Source: Prochlorococcus sp. AG-459-O09 (GTDB lineage Bacteria; Cyanobacteriota; Cyanobacteriia; PCC-6307; Cyanobiaceae). Taken from it: a stretch of 64,000 nucleotides of DNA. Each line of letters opens with the position of its first letter. The stretch's first letter is position 1. The position numbers and the translations under genes are program-made. The notes under the pieces are model-generated. The model was not told the origin of the DNA. It saw only the letters and a list, made by a program, of their open reading frames with translations, and did not search any database. Shown one piece after another: positions 50,697 through 60,776 of this stretch. The stretch lies in contig QCRH01000003.1 of the NCBI GenBank assembly GCA_003211955.1, forward strand, positions 1-64,000. Reading direction: 5' to 3'.

Positions 50697-51509
50697 ATGT
50701 TGAGGAAAAGGATGCCAAAAGTTGATCTACCCCTTGATCAAAGAAATATAATTATTACTCGATCAAAAGAAGGGATATTGGATATAAAAAAGATTTTCAC
50801 AAGCAAGGGCGCTAATGTATTTGATTTGCCTGCAATAAGTATTGGTGATCCTGATGATTTGAATCCTCTTGACGAAGCATTAAATCAAATAAATGATTTT
50901 CATTGGATTATTTTTTCCAGTAGTAATGGGATCAAATTTGTGGATAAAAGACTTAGATACTTTAATAGTTCATTAAAAGAATGTTCTAAAAAAACAAAAA
51001 TCGCCGTAGTCGGAGAAAAAACCTCAAAAACTCTTGATGATTTCGGGATTAAGGCTGATTTCATACCTCCAGAATTTGTTGCTGAAAGTTTAATTGATAA
51101 TTTCCCAGTATCTGGTTATGGACTTCGAGTTTTTGTACCAAGAGTTCAGACAGGTGGTAGGGATCTAATTGCAGATCAATTTAGAAAGGCTGGTGCTCGT
51201 GTATTTGAGGTTGCTGCATATGAAACTAGATGTCCTGACTCAATTCCGGAAGAAACAATTGATATTATTTCTAATCGAAAAGTAGATGCAATTATTTTCT
51301 CAAGCGGTAAAACCGTAGTAAATGCTGCTTTTTTACTAGAAAAAAAACTTGGTAAACAATGGTTAGATTATTTTGATCAGATTAAGTTGTTATCTATTGG
51401 ACCTCAGACAACAAAAATATGTAACAAGATTTTTGGAAGAGTTGATAGTCAGGCACAAAAATATACCTTTGAAGGACTGCTAGATCTGGCAATTAATATT
51501 TTTAGTTAG
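50697..51509 (+). CDS. hemD: Uroporphyrinogen-III synthase
   Basis: IIITRSKEGILDIKKIFTSKGANVFDLPAISI; IIFSSSNGIKF; FVPRVQTGGRDLIADQFRKAGARVFEVAAYETR. Confidence 0.92.
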   Translation: MLRKRMPKVDLPLDQRNIIITRSKEGILDIKKIFTSKGANVFDLPAISIGDPDDLNPLDEALNQINDFHWIIFSSSNGIKFVDKRLRYFNSSLKECSKKTKIAVVGEKTSKTLDDFGIKADFIPPEFVAESLIDNFPVSGYGLRVFVPRVQTGGRDLIADQFRKAGARVFEVAAYETRCPDSIPEETIDIISNRKVDAIIFSSGKTVVNAAFLLEKKLGKQWLDYFDQIKLLSIGPQTTKICNKIFGRVDSQAQKYTFEGLLDLAINIFS

Positions 51510-51972
51510 AAAAATTTTTTGAATAGTTCTTTTCAACTAAATCTTTGAACCTATCAATATTGGCCTGTAATTCGTTTGTTACCATTTTGCCTAAGATATT
51601 TTCTTCCATAAACCGTGCAATCATTTTAGGTAGCTCATAAGTTATTGCTAAATTTACTGTTGTGATTTGATCAGTTTTACTTTCGAAAATTACTGATCCC
51701 TCAGTTGGTAAACCTCCTATTGATTTCCATTTAAGTTTGCTTTTTTCAACCCTTTCTGTAATTTGAGCTTTCCATTTAAATCTAAAGCCATTTGCAGCTA
51801 AAGTCCATTCTGTTAAATCTGGTAACGTATTAGTTTCTTCGTCAACTGTTTTTACAGATTCAATCCAGCTCATCCATTGTGACATTGAGTCTAAATCACT
51901 CCATGTGTCCCATACATTTTCAAGAGGCGCATTAACAACTGTTATTACGTCATGTTTTAGCCAAGTACCCAT
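51502..51972 (-). CDS. SRPBCC/polyketide cyclase-like protein
   Basis: VVNAPLENVWDTWSDLDSMSQWMSWIESVK. Confidence 0.85.
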   Translation of the reverse strand: MGTWLKHDVITVVNAPLENVWDTWSDLDSMSQWMSWIESVKTVDEETNTLPDLTEWTLAANGFRFKWKAQITERVEKSKLKWKSIGGLPTEGSVIFESKTDQITTVNLAITYELPKMIARFMEENILGKMVTNELQANIDRFKDLVEKNYSKNFSN

Positions 51973-51975
51973 AAA

Positions 51976-53430
51976 TTAACTTACTGCAAGATTTTTTGCT
52001 AATTCGGCTTTCTTCTCTAAAATTGCGGCAGCAGCTAAATGACCACTCATTGTAGCTCCCTCCATAGAGTCTATATAATCTTGTTTTGTATAACTACCGG
52101 CCATGAAGAAATTAGATATAGATGTTTTTTGATCGGGTCTGAAAGGTTCCATACCGGGAGCTTCTCTATAGAGTGATTGTGGAATTTGTACCACGTTACT
52201 CCAAAGCAATTTAAGGTTTTTTGAGGATGGGAATAGACAGCGAACCTCTTTATCAATTTCTTTTGTAATTCTTTCTGTGGATCTTCCCATCCATCTATCG
52301 CCAGGAGTTAAAACACATTGGAGAAGCGATCCCATATCTTTTTTTCTATAGTCTGCTGGACTTGCTAGTGCTAAATCAGCAAAACAACTGAAAGAGGCAT
52401 CAGCAGAATAAAGAAGGTTATCTAGTCCAATCGGTTCGTTTCCAGTATTATCTTTTTGTAATTCAGTAACCCAACCGTCATATCTTAATTGGATTGTGGC
52501 AACAGCTACAGCTCTAAGTTTTTTTAAACCTTCAAATTCTTTAAATTGAAACCATTCTTTTGGAATTATTTTTTTTATTCCAGGAACATCACAGGCAGCT
52601 AGAAATTTATCTGCAAACACTGCCTTAATTCCTTCAGGAGAAGATATTTTTAATTGATTTACCGAATAAGAGGAAGATTCCTTTTCATAAATGATTTCTT
52701 CTACCTTATGGTTTAGATGTATTTTTGCTCCTTTATTTGTGATGTAGTCGACTATAGGTTGCGTTAACCACTTATGTGGGGAACCTTTTAAAAGATTAAG
52801 TTTTGAGGCTTCTGTTTTTGAAGCAAACATCATGAATATAGTTAGCATGCATCTTGCTGAAATATCTTTGCAATTAATAAAACCTAATGCATATGCGATG
52901 GGATCCCACATCCTTTCTAAACTTTTTTCACTTCCTCCATGGTTTAAAAACCATTCTTTAAAACTAATTCTATCTAGATCTCTAATTATTTTCATTGCGC
53001 CTTCATAGTCTATCAATCCTCTAACGATTGGACTTGTCCCTAGAGCTAAGGCATTTCTGAACTTGTCTACCCAAGTAAGTTGTTCGGTGGTAAAAAAAGC
53101 TTTAAGTCCGTTAAATGGAGCACCTAAAAGGAATCTGAAGTCTAACGATTTTAAATTACCACCATTATTGATAAATAGATGAGTATGATCTTTCGGGAGT
53201 AAATTGTCTAGAGCTCCCACTTTTTTCATTAATTTAAAAAGATTTGCATAATTGTAAAAAAATACATGTAAACCCATTTCTATGTGGTTGCCATCCTTAT
53301 CTTCCCAACTTCCTACTTTACCTCCCCAAAATGACCTGCTCTCGTAAATTTCTACTTCGTGGCCTTCATCAACTAAATTGACTGCTGCTGTAAGACCAGC
53401 TAATCCAGAACCAACTATTGCAATTTTCAC
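51976..53430 (-). CDS. zds: Zeta-carotene desaturase
   Basis: [40 protein letters not shown]...[35 protein letters not shown]. Confidence 0.94.
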   Translation of the reverse strand: MKIAIVGSGLAGLTAAVNLVDEGHEVEIYESRSFWGGKVGSWEDKDGNHIEMGLHVFFYNYANLFKLMKKVGALDNLLPKDHTHLFINNGGNLKSLDFRFLLGAPFNGLKAFFTTEQLTWVDKFRNALALGTSPIVRGLIDYEGAMKIIRDLDRISFKEWFLNHGGSEKSLERMWDPIAYALGFINCKDISARCMLTIFMMFASKTEASKLNLLKGSPHKWLTQPIVDYITNKGAKIHLNHKVEEIIYEKESSSYSVNQLKISSPEGIKAVFADKFLAACDVPGIKKIIPKEWFQFKEFEGLKKLRAVAVATIQLRYDGWVTELQKDNTGNEPIGLDNLLYSADASFSCFADLALASPADYRKKDMGSLLQCVLTPGDRWMGRSTERITKEIDKEVRCLFPSSKNLKLLWSNVVQIPQSLYREAPGMEPFRPDQKTSISNFFMAGSYTKQDYIDSMEGATMSGHLAAAAILEKKAELAKNLAVS

Positions 53431-53529
53431 TTTTTCTTAGAATTATAACAAATCAAGTTTGGATAACGTTTGTTCTATGCATCCTATCGATTAAGTTTTT
53501 ATATTATAAATAGTAGAAATCCCTCGTTT

Positions 53530-53922
53530 ATGGAAAATGTAGAAGTTAAACAGGAAATTAAAAATTCTGATGATGGCAAAGGTATCTTAATTACGAATGA
53601 TGCTATAGAACAAATTTCAAATTTATTGAAGGGCCAAAGTGATAAAAAAGCACTAAGGGTAGGAGTAAGATCTGGCGGTTGTAGTGGGATGAGTTATACG
53701 ATGGATTTTATAGGAACTGATCAAATAAATACCGATGATAAAGTTTATGATTATTCATTAAAAGCTGATCAAAGCTTTCAAGTTGTTTGTGATCCTAAAA
53801 GTCTTTTATATATTTATGGAATGCAGTTAGATTTTAGTAAGGAATTAATTGGAGGTGGCTTTAATTTTGTAAATCCCAATGCCTCTCAAACTTGCGGTTG
53901 TGGAAGCTCTTTTGCAGTTTAA
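53530..53922 (+). CDS. HesB/IscA-family iron-sulfur cluster protein
   Basis: LRVGVRSGGCSGMSYTMDF...NPNASQTCGCGSSFAV. Confidence 0.95.
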   Translation: MENVEVKQEIKNSDDGKGILITNDAIEQISNLLKGQSDKKALRVGVRSGGCSGMSYTMDFIGTDQINTDDKVYDYSLKADQSFQVVCDPKSLLYIYGMQLDFSKELIGGGFNFVNPNASQTCGCGSSFAV

Positions 53923-53928
53923 TAAATA

Positions 53929-54357
53929 ATGAATAACGAAATTAATCCCATCGAAGAGGATTTTAATGCAGCTTTATCAAGATATAAAGCAGGGCAAGAT
54001 TTAATTCCAATTGTTCAAGATTTTCAAAAAATTATACAGCAAATTCCAAATCATTTTGCTGCTTGGACTTGTTTATCATGGCTTCAATTACTTTTGAAAA
54101 ATAATGAAGAAGCTTTGTTAGCTGCCAGACAAGCTGTTCGATTAAATCAGCAAGATCCACAAGCAAGAATGAATTTGTCTTTATCTCTTTTGGCTACCAA
54201 TAATAAAGGTGTTAGGGATCATATTGAGTTAATAAAAAAAATGTCTATGATGATGCCAGATGTGAAAAGTGAGTTGAAAGAATCTGTTGAAGACGGATTA
54301 AGTAGATATCCAGATTGGCCTGAGTTAACCAAAGTAAAAAAATGGTTGGAATTTTAA
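53929..54357 (+). CDS. TPR-like protein
   Basis: HFAAWTCLSWLQLLLKNNEEALLAARQAVRLNQQDPQARMNLSLSLL. Confidence 0.8.
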   Translation: MNNEINPIEEDFNAALSRYKAGQDLIPIVQDFQKIIQQIPNHFAAWTCLSWLQLLLKNNEEALLAARQAVRLNQQDPQARMNLSLSLLATNNKGVRDHIELIKKMSMMMPDVKSELKESVEDGLSRYPDWPELTKVKKWLEF

Positions 54358-54358
54358 A

Positions 54359-55561
54359 TTGTTTAAGATTTTAATTTTAAGTAATGGGCATGGAGAAGAT
54401 CTATCTGGCAGTCTAATAGCTAAACAATTCGTAAAAAGTGGTTATTCTATTCATGCTTTGCCAATTGTTGGTATGGGAAACCATTACGAAAAAGAAAAAA
54501 TTAAGATTATCGGTAAAACTAAGGAATTTAGAACTGGAGGAATTGGTTATAATTCTTTTAAGGGAAGACTTACTGAGATATTAGGAGGAGAAATATTTTA
54601 TCTTCTAAAAAGATTATATTTAACTTTTAAAATAAGAAAAAAATATGATTATTTTTTTGTAGTTGGAGATATTGTGCCAATTTTTTTTGCATGGGTTTGT
54701 AAGAAAGATTTTTTTACATATCTAGTTGCTTATTCCAGCCATTATGAAGGGAAGTTGAAATTACCATGGCCTTCTAAATTTTTCTTGCTCTCACAAAAAG
54801 CAAAAAAAATATATACGAGAGATTCCCTTACAGCTAATGATTTAACATTGCAATTAAAAAAGAAAGTGTCTTTTTTAGGCAACCCATTTATGGATAAGTT
54901 TTTTCCTAGAAACAAAGAATTAAATAAAGATGAATTTAGTGTTGGATTATTTCCAGGAAGTAGATTCCCTGAGATTTTAGATAATTTTGTTTTGATTTTA
55001 GAGGTATTAGAGGCATTGTCAGATTTAAGATATTTTCAAAAAATTCAGTTTAATTTTGCAATAGTTAATACTCTATCTTCATCAAAAATAAAGGAGATAT
55101 TTCAAAAAAGAGGATGGTTAAAAATAGAAAATATTAAAGATAATAATCTCTTGAAATTCCAATATAAATTTTTAGAAGTGAATATATATTGGAATAATTT
55201 TGACAAAATATTATTGAAAAGTAGATGCTGTATTAGCATGGCAGGAACAGCAGCAGAGCAAGCGATTGGATTAGGAAAACCGGTTATTCAGATTGAAGGT
55301 AAAGGTCCACAATTTACAAAAAATTTTGCAGAAGCTCAAAGACGTTTGCTTGGAAAATATGTTTTTTGTGCCAGTAATTATAAAGACAAAAATGATCAAA
55401 TCAATCAGACAATTAAATTGATCATAAAAATAATATACCTTATACAGCTAAATAAGAAGTTTATGATCTCATGTAATGAAAATGCTAAAAAAAGACTGGG
55501 TGAAAACAAAGCTTGTCTTAAAATGGTTGATGATATGAAAATTGTTATAAAAAATGACTAA
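54359..55561 (+). CDS. Lipid-A-disaccharide synthase-related protein
   Basis: ILILSNGHGEDLSGSLIAKQF...GLFPGSRFPEILDNF...CCISMAGTAAEQAIGLGKPVIQIEGKGPQF. Confidence 0.78.
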   Translation: MFKILILSNGHGEDLSGSLIAKQFVKSGYSIHALPIVGMGNHYEKEKIKIIGKTKEFRTGGIGYNSFKGRLTEILGGEIFYLLKRLYLTFKIRKKYDYFFVVGDIVPIFFAWVCKKDFFTYLVAYSSHYEGKLKLPWPSKFFLLSQKAKKIYTRDSLTANDLTLQLKKKVSFLGNPFMDKFFPRNKELNKDEFSVGLFPGSRFPEILDNFVLILEVLEALSDLRYFQKIQFNFAIVNTLSSSKIKEIFQKRGWLKIENIKDNNLLKFQYKFLEVNIYWNNFDKILLKSRCCISMAGTAAEQAIGLGKPVIQIEGKGPQFTKNFAEAQRRLLGKYVFCASNYKDKNDQINQTIKLIIKIIYLIQLNKKFMISCNENAKKRLGENKACLKMVDDMKIVIKND

Positions 55562-55823
55562 GGAGAATAATCAAAATAAATTAAAACAAATTATCGATAA
55601 TTTGTTATTAATAAATTTATTTACAGTCATTTTTTTTGCAATATTTTTTATTTTTGCAATCATCATGCAATTTAATGGGATATTTATTTTTATTAATTTT
55701 ATTCAGATAGTTTGGAATCCTCTTGTAGTTCCATTGATAACAATTCTTATTATTGGTGCTTTAGTAAACGGTATTAATTCTTGGTGGAGGCGTAAATTGC
55801 TTTCTCAAGAAGAGGATATTTAA
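55554..55823 (+). CDS. Small two/three-TM membrane protein
   Basis: ORF overlapping upstream stop; hydrophobic. Confidence 0.6.
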   Translation: MTKENNQNKLKQIIDNLLLINLFTVIFFAIFFIFAIIMQFNGIFIFINFIQIVWNPLVVPLITILIIGALVNGINSWWRRKLLSQEEDI

Positions 55824-56700
55824 AATTATAATTTTTGATTTTACTGCTAATTACTTTTTGTCCTTCTAAAACAACTTTCGCTCCATCTCCTAACAATATT
55901 TTTAAAACCGCTCCAGGCACTGGCAGTAAATTAGGTCTATTCAGACATTTGCCTAAAGTCTGAGAAAATTCTCTCATTAATACTGGATTTGGTGCAACAG
56001 CATTAAATACTCCCGAATACTTTTTATCAACTAATGCTTGAATAATTAATGCACATAAATCAGTTCTATGAATCCAACTCATCCATTGCTTACCATCTCC
56101 AATTGGTCCACCTAATCCAACTTTAAATATAGGGAGCATTTTCCCTAATGCTCCGCCGTCTTTCTCTAGAACAATTCCAATTCTAAAAATAACTAACCTT
56201 GAGAAAAATGGTTTTTCAGCGGCGACCGCTTCCCATTTTTTGCAAAGATTAGATAAAAAGTCTTTTCCTCCAAGACTATTTTCAGTGAATTCACTAGACA
56301 AACTTGTACCGTAATAACCTATAGCTGATCCATTTATAATAACTTTTGGGTTTATTTTTAAATTTTTAAGGGTCTTCATCATAAATTTCGTGGTGTTAAT
56401 ACGACTATTTTCTATCTCCTGTTTTTGTTCAGAAGTCCATTTTTTTTCTGCTATGGGTTCTCCCATCAAGTTAATAATTCCATCTGTTTCTTTTAAAATA
56501 TTTAAAAGATTTTCGTTATTCCAGTTTTTTTCTTTTGATAAATCTATTTGAAAAAATTTAAACTTATTGAAATCTAAATCAAGCTTTAATTTACTAATGG
56601 GTTTTCTACTTACAATGTATATTTCGTGATTTTCCTTGAGTAGTGTTGGTACTAATTCTTTACCAACAAATCCAGTGCAGCCAAGTAGTAAAAGACGCAT
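55774..56700 (-). CDS. TIGR01777-family NAD-dependent epimerase/dehydratase (YfcH-like)
   Basis: MRLLLLGCTGFVGKELVPTLLKENHEIYIVSR; DGIINLMGEPIAEKKW; GDGKQWMSWIHRTDLCALI. Confidence 0.92.
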   Translation of the reverse strand: MRLLLLGCTGFVGKELVPTLLKENHEIYIVSRKPISKLKLDLDFNKFKFFQIDLSKEKNWNNENLLNILKETDGIINLMGEPIAEKKWTSEQKQEIENSRINTTKFMMKTLKNLKINPKVIINGSAIGYYGTSLSSEFTENSLGGKDFLSNLCKKWEAVAAEKPFFSRLVIFRIGIVLEKDGGALGKMLPIFKVGLGGPIGDGKQWMSWIHRTDLCALIIQALVDKKYSGVFNAVAPNPVLMREFSQTLGKCLNRPNLLPVPGAVLKILLGDGAKVVLEGQKVISSKIKNYNFKYPLLEKAIYASTKN

Positions 56701-56836
56701 ATCTTATAGATGTTTATCATTTAAGGCTATTAAATTTTTTAGACGTTTGTAATTATTATTCCGGTAACAATTTTTTTCAATAGTTTTCAAACAAGTTTTT
56801 GTATAATGAGTTTCAAATAACTTTCTTGAAATTATT

Positions 56837-57073
56837 ATGACAGATTCTATTCCAAAGCAACCTCTCAAGAAAGGAAGCTTAGTTTTTGTCGATAGAGAAA
56901 ATTATATAAAAAGTATCGAAGCGCTAGCCAGTGATGATGATCTACCTAATTATGTCTTTGAAGGTCCTGGAGAGATTCTTTCAGTAAAAGACGAATATGC
57001 TCAGGTTCGATGGCGCAGACCTGTTCCAGATGTTTGGTTTAAATTAGATCAACTTAAAGAATATACTCAATAA
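56837..57073 (+). CDS. ndhO: NAD(P)H-quinone oxidoreductase subunit O
   Basis: LKKGSLVFVDRENYIKSIEALASDDDLPNYVFEGPGEILSVKDEYAQVRWRRPVPDVWFKLDQLK. Confidence 0.92.
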   Translation: MTDSIPKQPLKKGSLVFVDRENYIKSIEALASDDDLPNYVFEGPGEILSVKDEYAQVRWRRPVPDVWFKLDQLKEYTQ

Positions 57074-57083
57074 ATTTTTATAT

Positions 57084-57761
57084 CTAAAAGTTTTTATTTT
57101 TTTTCTCTATAGACATCTTTGATTGTATTCTTTTTGCTTCTTTGATCATTTCTTTGCCATCAAATAAGTAACTATCTACGTATCCTTGTGTATATCTATC
57201 AAATTCTGATAGCGCATCTTTAACTTGTGAAAAACAATGATAAAGATCGAGTCCTAAAGCTGAAATAGACTTTGGAACTATTTTTTTGTTATAAATTTTT
57301 TCAACTTTTTCTATTTTCTTTTGTGAAAGCATTATGTAACTGCAAAAATTTTCCATTAGTTGGTCATCATATGGATCTGCAGATAATTCTTTTATTTCAT
57401 TATTCAAAGGTTTAATGATTTGACTAATTAATCTATTTATCGGACTATAAATTTCTTTAATCCATGTTTCAACTTCTTTGTCCTTAATCGAAGAATTATA
57501 TTTTTTTGAATTAAATTTCTCTTCCCAATTTTCATTTAATGAATCAAATGATGAACTGGAAGAGAAAAAACTGCTATCGTAAATTTTCTTTTTGATAGGG
57601 TCATTTAGAGTTTCCCAAGCATTTTGTATTGCAAGAAATCGTTCTTTCTTGCCGCCTGCATCAGGATGATGTTGTTTCACTAAAGAGCGATATGAAGATT
57701 TAATTTCACTTCGGGTTGCATTTTTTTTGAGACCTAATTCTTCATATAAATTTTTTCCCAT
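57084..57761 (-). CDS. DnaJ-type J-domain protein
   Basis: NLYEELGLKKNATRSEIKSSYRSLVKQHHPDAGG. Confidence 0.93.
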   Translation of the reverse strand: MGKNLYEELGLKKNATRSEIKSSYRSLVKQHHPDAGGKKERFLAIQNAWETLNDPIKKKIYDSSFFSSSSSFDSLNENWEEKFNSKKYNSSIKDKEVETWIKEIYSPINRLISQIIKPLNNEIKELSADPYDDQLMENFCSYIMLSQKKIEKVEKIYNKKIVPKSISALGLDLYHCFSQVKDALSEFDRYTQGYVDSYLFDGKEMIKEAKRIQSKMSIEKKNKNF

Positions 57762-57777
57762 TTTTATAATTTATGCA

Positions 57778-58746
57778 TTAAAGATAACCATCTTTTCTGG
57801 CTTGAATTGAGGTATTAGATTCAAACATTGCTGTTGATAAATATCTTTCTCCAAAACTTGGAAGAATAACTATCAATCTTTTATTCATTAGTTCTTTTCT
57901 TTTGCCGATTTTTATTGTTGCTGCTAAAGCTGCACCGCTGCTGATGCCAGACAAAAGGCCTTCCAATCTAGCTAATAAACGCCCATAATAAAAAGCTTCA
58001 TCGTCATCTATTTTTATAATTTCATCAATTAATTTAGTATTAAGTACCTTCGGTACGAAACCCGCTCCAATTCCTTGAATCGAATGAGGTCCTGCTTTTT
58101 CTCCAGAAATCACAGCACTTTTTTTGGGCTCTACGGCATAAATTTTACAATTTGGATTAACTTTTTTCAAAAAACGTGCACAACCAGTAATTGTTCCTCC
58201 TGTGCCTACTCCTGTAACTAGTCCATCTAAATTGTTATTGGATTGGGACCATATTTCTTTGGCCGTTGTTTTTTCATGAATATCGGGATTAGCAAAGTTT
58301 TCAAACTGATTAAATTGATAGCTATTTGCAATGTTTAAAGACAACTCATTAGCTAAATCTAAAGCTCCTTTCATTCCGTCTTTCCCCGGTGTTAGTTGTA
58401 ATTCAGCTCCATATGCTCTCAACATTGCCCTTCTCTCAATACTCATCGTATCCGGCATAGTTAATATCAATTTATAGCCTTTTGCTGCAGCAACCATTGC
58501 TAATGCGATGCCAGTATTTCCACTAGTTGCTTCAATTAATGTTGTTTTATCTGGTGTTATCAATCCTTCTTCTTCAGCTTTACATAACATTGAATAAGCG
58601 ATCCGATCCTTGACGGACGCTGATGGATTGAAACTTTCTAGTTTGGCTATTATTTCTGGATAACAATCAAAATACTTTCTGATTCGATTTAATTTAACTA
58701 ATGGGGTATTTCCAACTAGAGAAGTTATATCATTTGCTATTTCCAT
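57778..58746 (-). CDS. cysK: Cysteine synthase A
   Basis: MEIANDITSLVGNTPLVKLNRI; SASVKDRIAYSMLCKAEEEG; EATSGNTGIALAMVAAAKGYKLILTMPDTMS; GTGGTITG. Confidence 0.96.
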   Translation of the reverse strand: MEIANDITSLVGNTPLVKLNRIRKYFDCYPEIIAKLESFNPSASVKDRIAYSMLCKAEEEGLITPDKTTLIEATSGNTGIALAMVAAAKGYKLILTMPDTMSIERRAMLRAYGAELQLTPGKDGMKGALDLANELSLNIANSYQFNQFENFANPDIHEKTTAKEIWSQSNNNLDGLVTGVGTGGTITGCARFLKKVNPNCKIYAVEPKKSAVISGEKAGPHSIQGIGAGFVPKVLNTKLIDEIIKIDDDEAFYYGRLLARLEGLLSGISSGAALAATIKIGKRKELMNKRLIVILPSFGERYLSTAMFESNTSIQARKDGYL

Positions 58747-58891
58747 GAAATTATTTTTAAAATGCAAAATAAAATCTCCTATTTACATAATAATTGCATT
58801 TAAAGATCTTTTATATAATTTTCTCAAAAGAATTTAATTTAAATAACTTCCTGCGAAAAAATATTTAGTAATATAAGAGGTAGTTTTTATT

Positions 58892-59170
58892 TTGGTTATG
58901 TATTCATTGGAACTAAGTCTGAGATATTCACCTTTTCCACTTTCAATTCAGAAGAAAGAATTTGGTGATGTTAAAAGAATTTATGATGAAATAAAAAGTT
59001 CTATGAATGAAACTTTAGAATCCTCAAACTTGATCGAATTAAGTTGTGACAAAGTGCAAGATAAGTTAATTGCTGTCAGAGCTAAAGAAATTATTTCTGT
59101 TCAGATTTATGAAAAATCCTCAGTAGCAGGAGGAGCTAAAAGACCAGGGTTTTCTCTCAACATAGATTGA
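58892..59170 (+). CDS. Conserved cyanobacterial hypothetical protein
   Basis: MYSLELSLRYSPFPLSIQKKEF...KSSVAGGAKRPGFSLNID; overlaps downstream ABC ATPase by 4 nt. Confidence 0.7.
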   Translation: MVMYSLELSLRYSPFPLSIQKKEFGDVKRIYDEIKSSMNETLESSNLIELSCDKVQDKLIAVRAKEIISVQIYEKSSVAGGAKRPGFSLNID

Positions 59171-59853
59171 TAGAATTAATGCGAGATTCCCTAGAAAATG
59201 AAATACCTCATATTAAATTTAAAGATGTTTCTTTTTCTTATCCTGGAGAAAAAGAAAATTTAATTTTTAAATGTAACTTCTCAATAAAAAACCCTGGACT
59301 TTGGATGGTAGTAGGTAAAAACGGGAGCGGAAAAAGTACTCTTTTAAAATTAATTAATGGAATAATCAAACCCAAAAATGGTTTCATTGACTCTAATGCA
59401 AATATTGGCATGGTGTTTCAAAACCCTGATCATCAAATATTGATGCCAAATTGTAAGAGTGAACTTCTTATTAATATTAATCAGAATATAAGTCAAAATG
59501 AAATTAATAAAAAAATTGAATATGTGCTTGATCAGGTAGGAATGAATGGTTTTGAAAAAAGGCCAGTTCATACTTTGAGCGGTGGACAAAAACAACGCTT
59601 AACTATTGCATGCGCTCTGATTAGTAATAGAAATTTTCTTCTTTTAGATGAGCCTACAGCGTTACTTGATCAAACCAGCCAATTAAAAGTTTTACAAACT
59701 ATTAAAAATCTTACAAGTGACCATAAAAAACCTTTATCAGCTTTGTGGATTACTCATCGTTATGAAGAATTAACTTATGCTGATGCAGTAGCAGAGTTGA
59801 AAAATGGTTTTTTATCTAATTGGCAAGAACCATCAAAATTTCAATATAATTAA
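59167..59853 (+). CDS. ABC transporter ATP-binding protein (CbiO/ECF-like, no adjacent permease)
   Basis: VGKNGSGKSTLLKLINGIIKPKNG; TLSGGQKQRLTIACALI; LLLDEPTALLD. Confidence 0.9.
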   Translation: MIELMRDSLENEIPHIKFKDVSFSYPGEKENLIFKCNFSIKNPGLWMVVGKNGSGKSTLLKLINGIIKPKNGFIDSNANIGMVFQNPDHQILMPNCKSELLININQNISQNEINKKIEYVLDQVGMNGFEKRPVHTLSGGQKQRLTIACALISNRNFLLLDEPTALLDQTSQLKVLQTIKNLTSDHKKPLSALWITHRYEELTYADAVAELKNGFLSNWQEPSKFQYN

Positions 59854-59902
59854 CTCCTGTACTTGTCATAAGGTACTTTAAAGAGCTAAATTCATCTTAT
59901 AT

Positions 59903-59974
<72 letters not shown>

Positions 59975-60000
59975 TTCAATAATTCCTTCTAAAAAGATAT

Positions 60001-60023
60001 AGAGATCTTCGGGTCTCTTTTTT
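60001..60023 (+). terminator. Intrinsic terminator after tRNA-Asn
   Basis: AGAGATC-TTCG-GGTCTCT stem-loop followed by TTTTT. Confidence 0.8.
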
Positions 60024-60090
60024 ACTGCAATTATGAGAATACAGATTAATTAACATCAATAGCGGCTTAAAACTTACTGTAAATTCTGAA

Positions 60091-60134
60091 AAATGTTCGC
60101 TAAATGTTCGCTATCCAGGAAATAAATGTTCGCT
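60091..60134 (+). repeat. Iterons AAATGTTCGCT x3 (60091, 60102, 60124)
   Basis: Exact 11-mers with start spacings 11 and 22. Confidence 0.85.
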
Positions 60135-60192
60135 ATGAATTATCTTTTGGTTAAATGTAAGTGAAAAAGTTTTTGAAAATATCGGTTTTTAA

Positions 60193-60693
60193 TCAATCGT
60201 ATATCCCCATACATCTTTGAAAATCTATTTTTCTTTTATGGTGTTTGCAAGACTCCGACAAATATTTACTCTCCCCGCTATTTTTACTTACTACACCATA
60301 CTTACCCATTTTTTTTGCAGCTACGCAGGTCAGCGCATTTGGGCGTATTCGATTTTCAGAATTCCAATCCATTCTTGAATCTGGATCAGAACTTTTACAA
60401 AGTACCTCTGGGAAATCAATTACATATCTTGATCCTGCTATATCAGTTTTAATTGCTGCACCCACGCAATAAGTAAAAGTTTCAGAGCTGTAGTTATCTA
60501 GTATTCTCATCGTCCAAGTATTATCTCGACAACTAACACTATTTTCTTTAAAAAGGTATTTATTTCCTCTACCATCGGTGACCGTGGTTCCTTTTTCTTC
60601 TTCAAATGAACCTATATCGTATTCAGAAATAAAATATATTGCACAAGCTCCAAAAAATAAAACTGAAAAAGAATACTCAAAAAATTTTTTCAT
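60193..60693 (-). CDS. Hypothetical signal-anchored protein, six ectodomain cysteines
   Basis: MKKFFEYSFSVLFFGACAIYFISEYDIG... then Cys in SCRD, TYCVG, VLCKS, LTCVA, ESCKH, QRCMG. Confidence 0.7.
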   Translation of the reverse strand: MKKFFEYSFSVLFFGACAIYFISEYDIGSFEEEKGTTVTDGRGNKYLFKENSVSCRDNTWTMRILDNYSSETFTYCVGAAIKTDIAGSRYVIDFPEVLCKSSDPDSRMDWNSENRIRPNALTCVAAKKMGKYGVVSKNSGESKYLSESCKHHKRKIDFQRCMGIYD

Positions 60694-60776
60694 CTTTTTT
60701 TAGAGAAAAGCTATTTTCTTCGCAATTTTATATCATTTTAAAATTTTTAAGAAAAGTTGTTAGCAAATTACTTGAT

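Noticed and set aside
60091-60134. Iteron region as the remnant of an integrase C-terminus on the minus strand
   Set aside because: Minus-strand translation is interrupted by stops and the exact 11-mer periodicity fits DNA sites better; cannot be fully excluded without searches.
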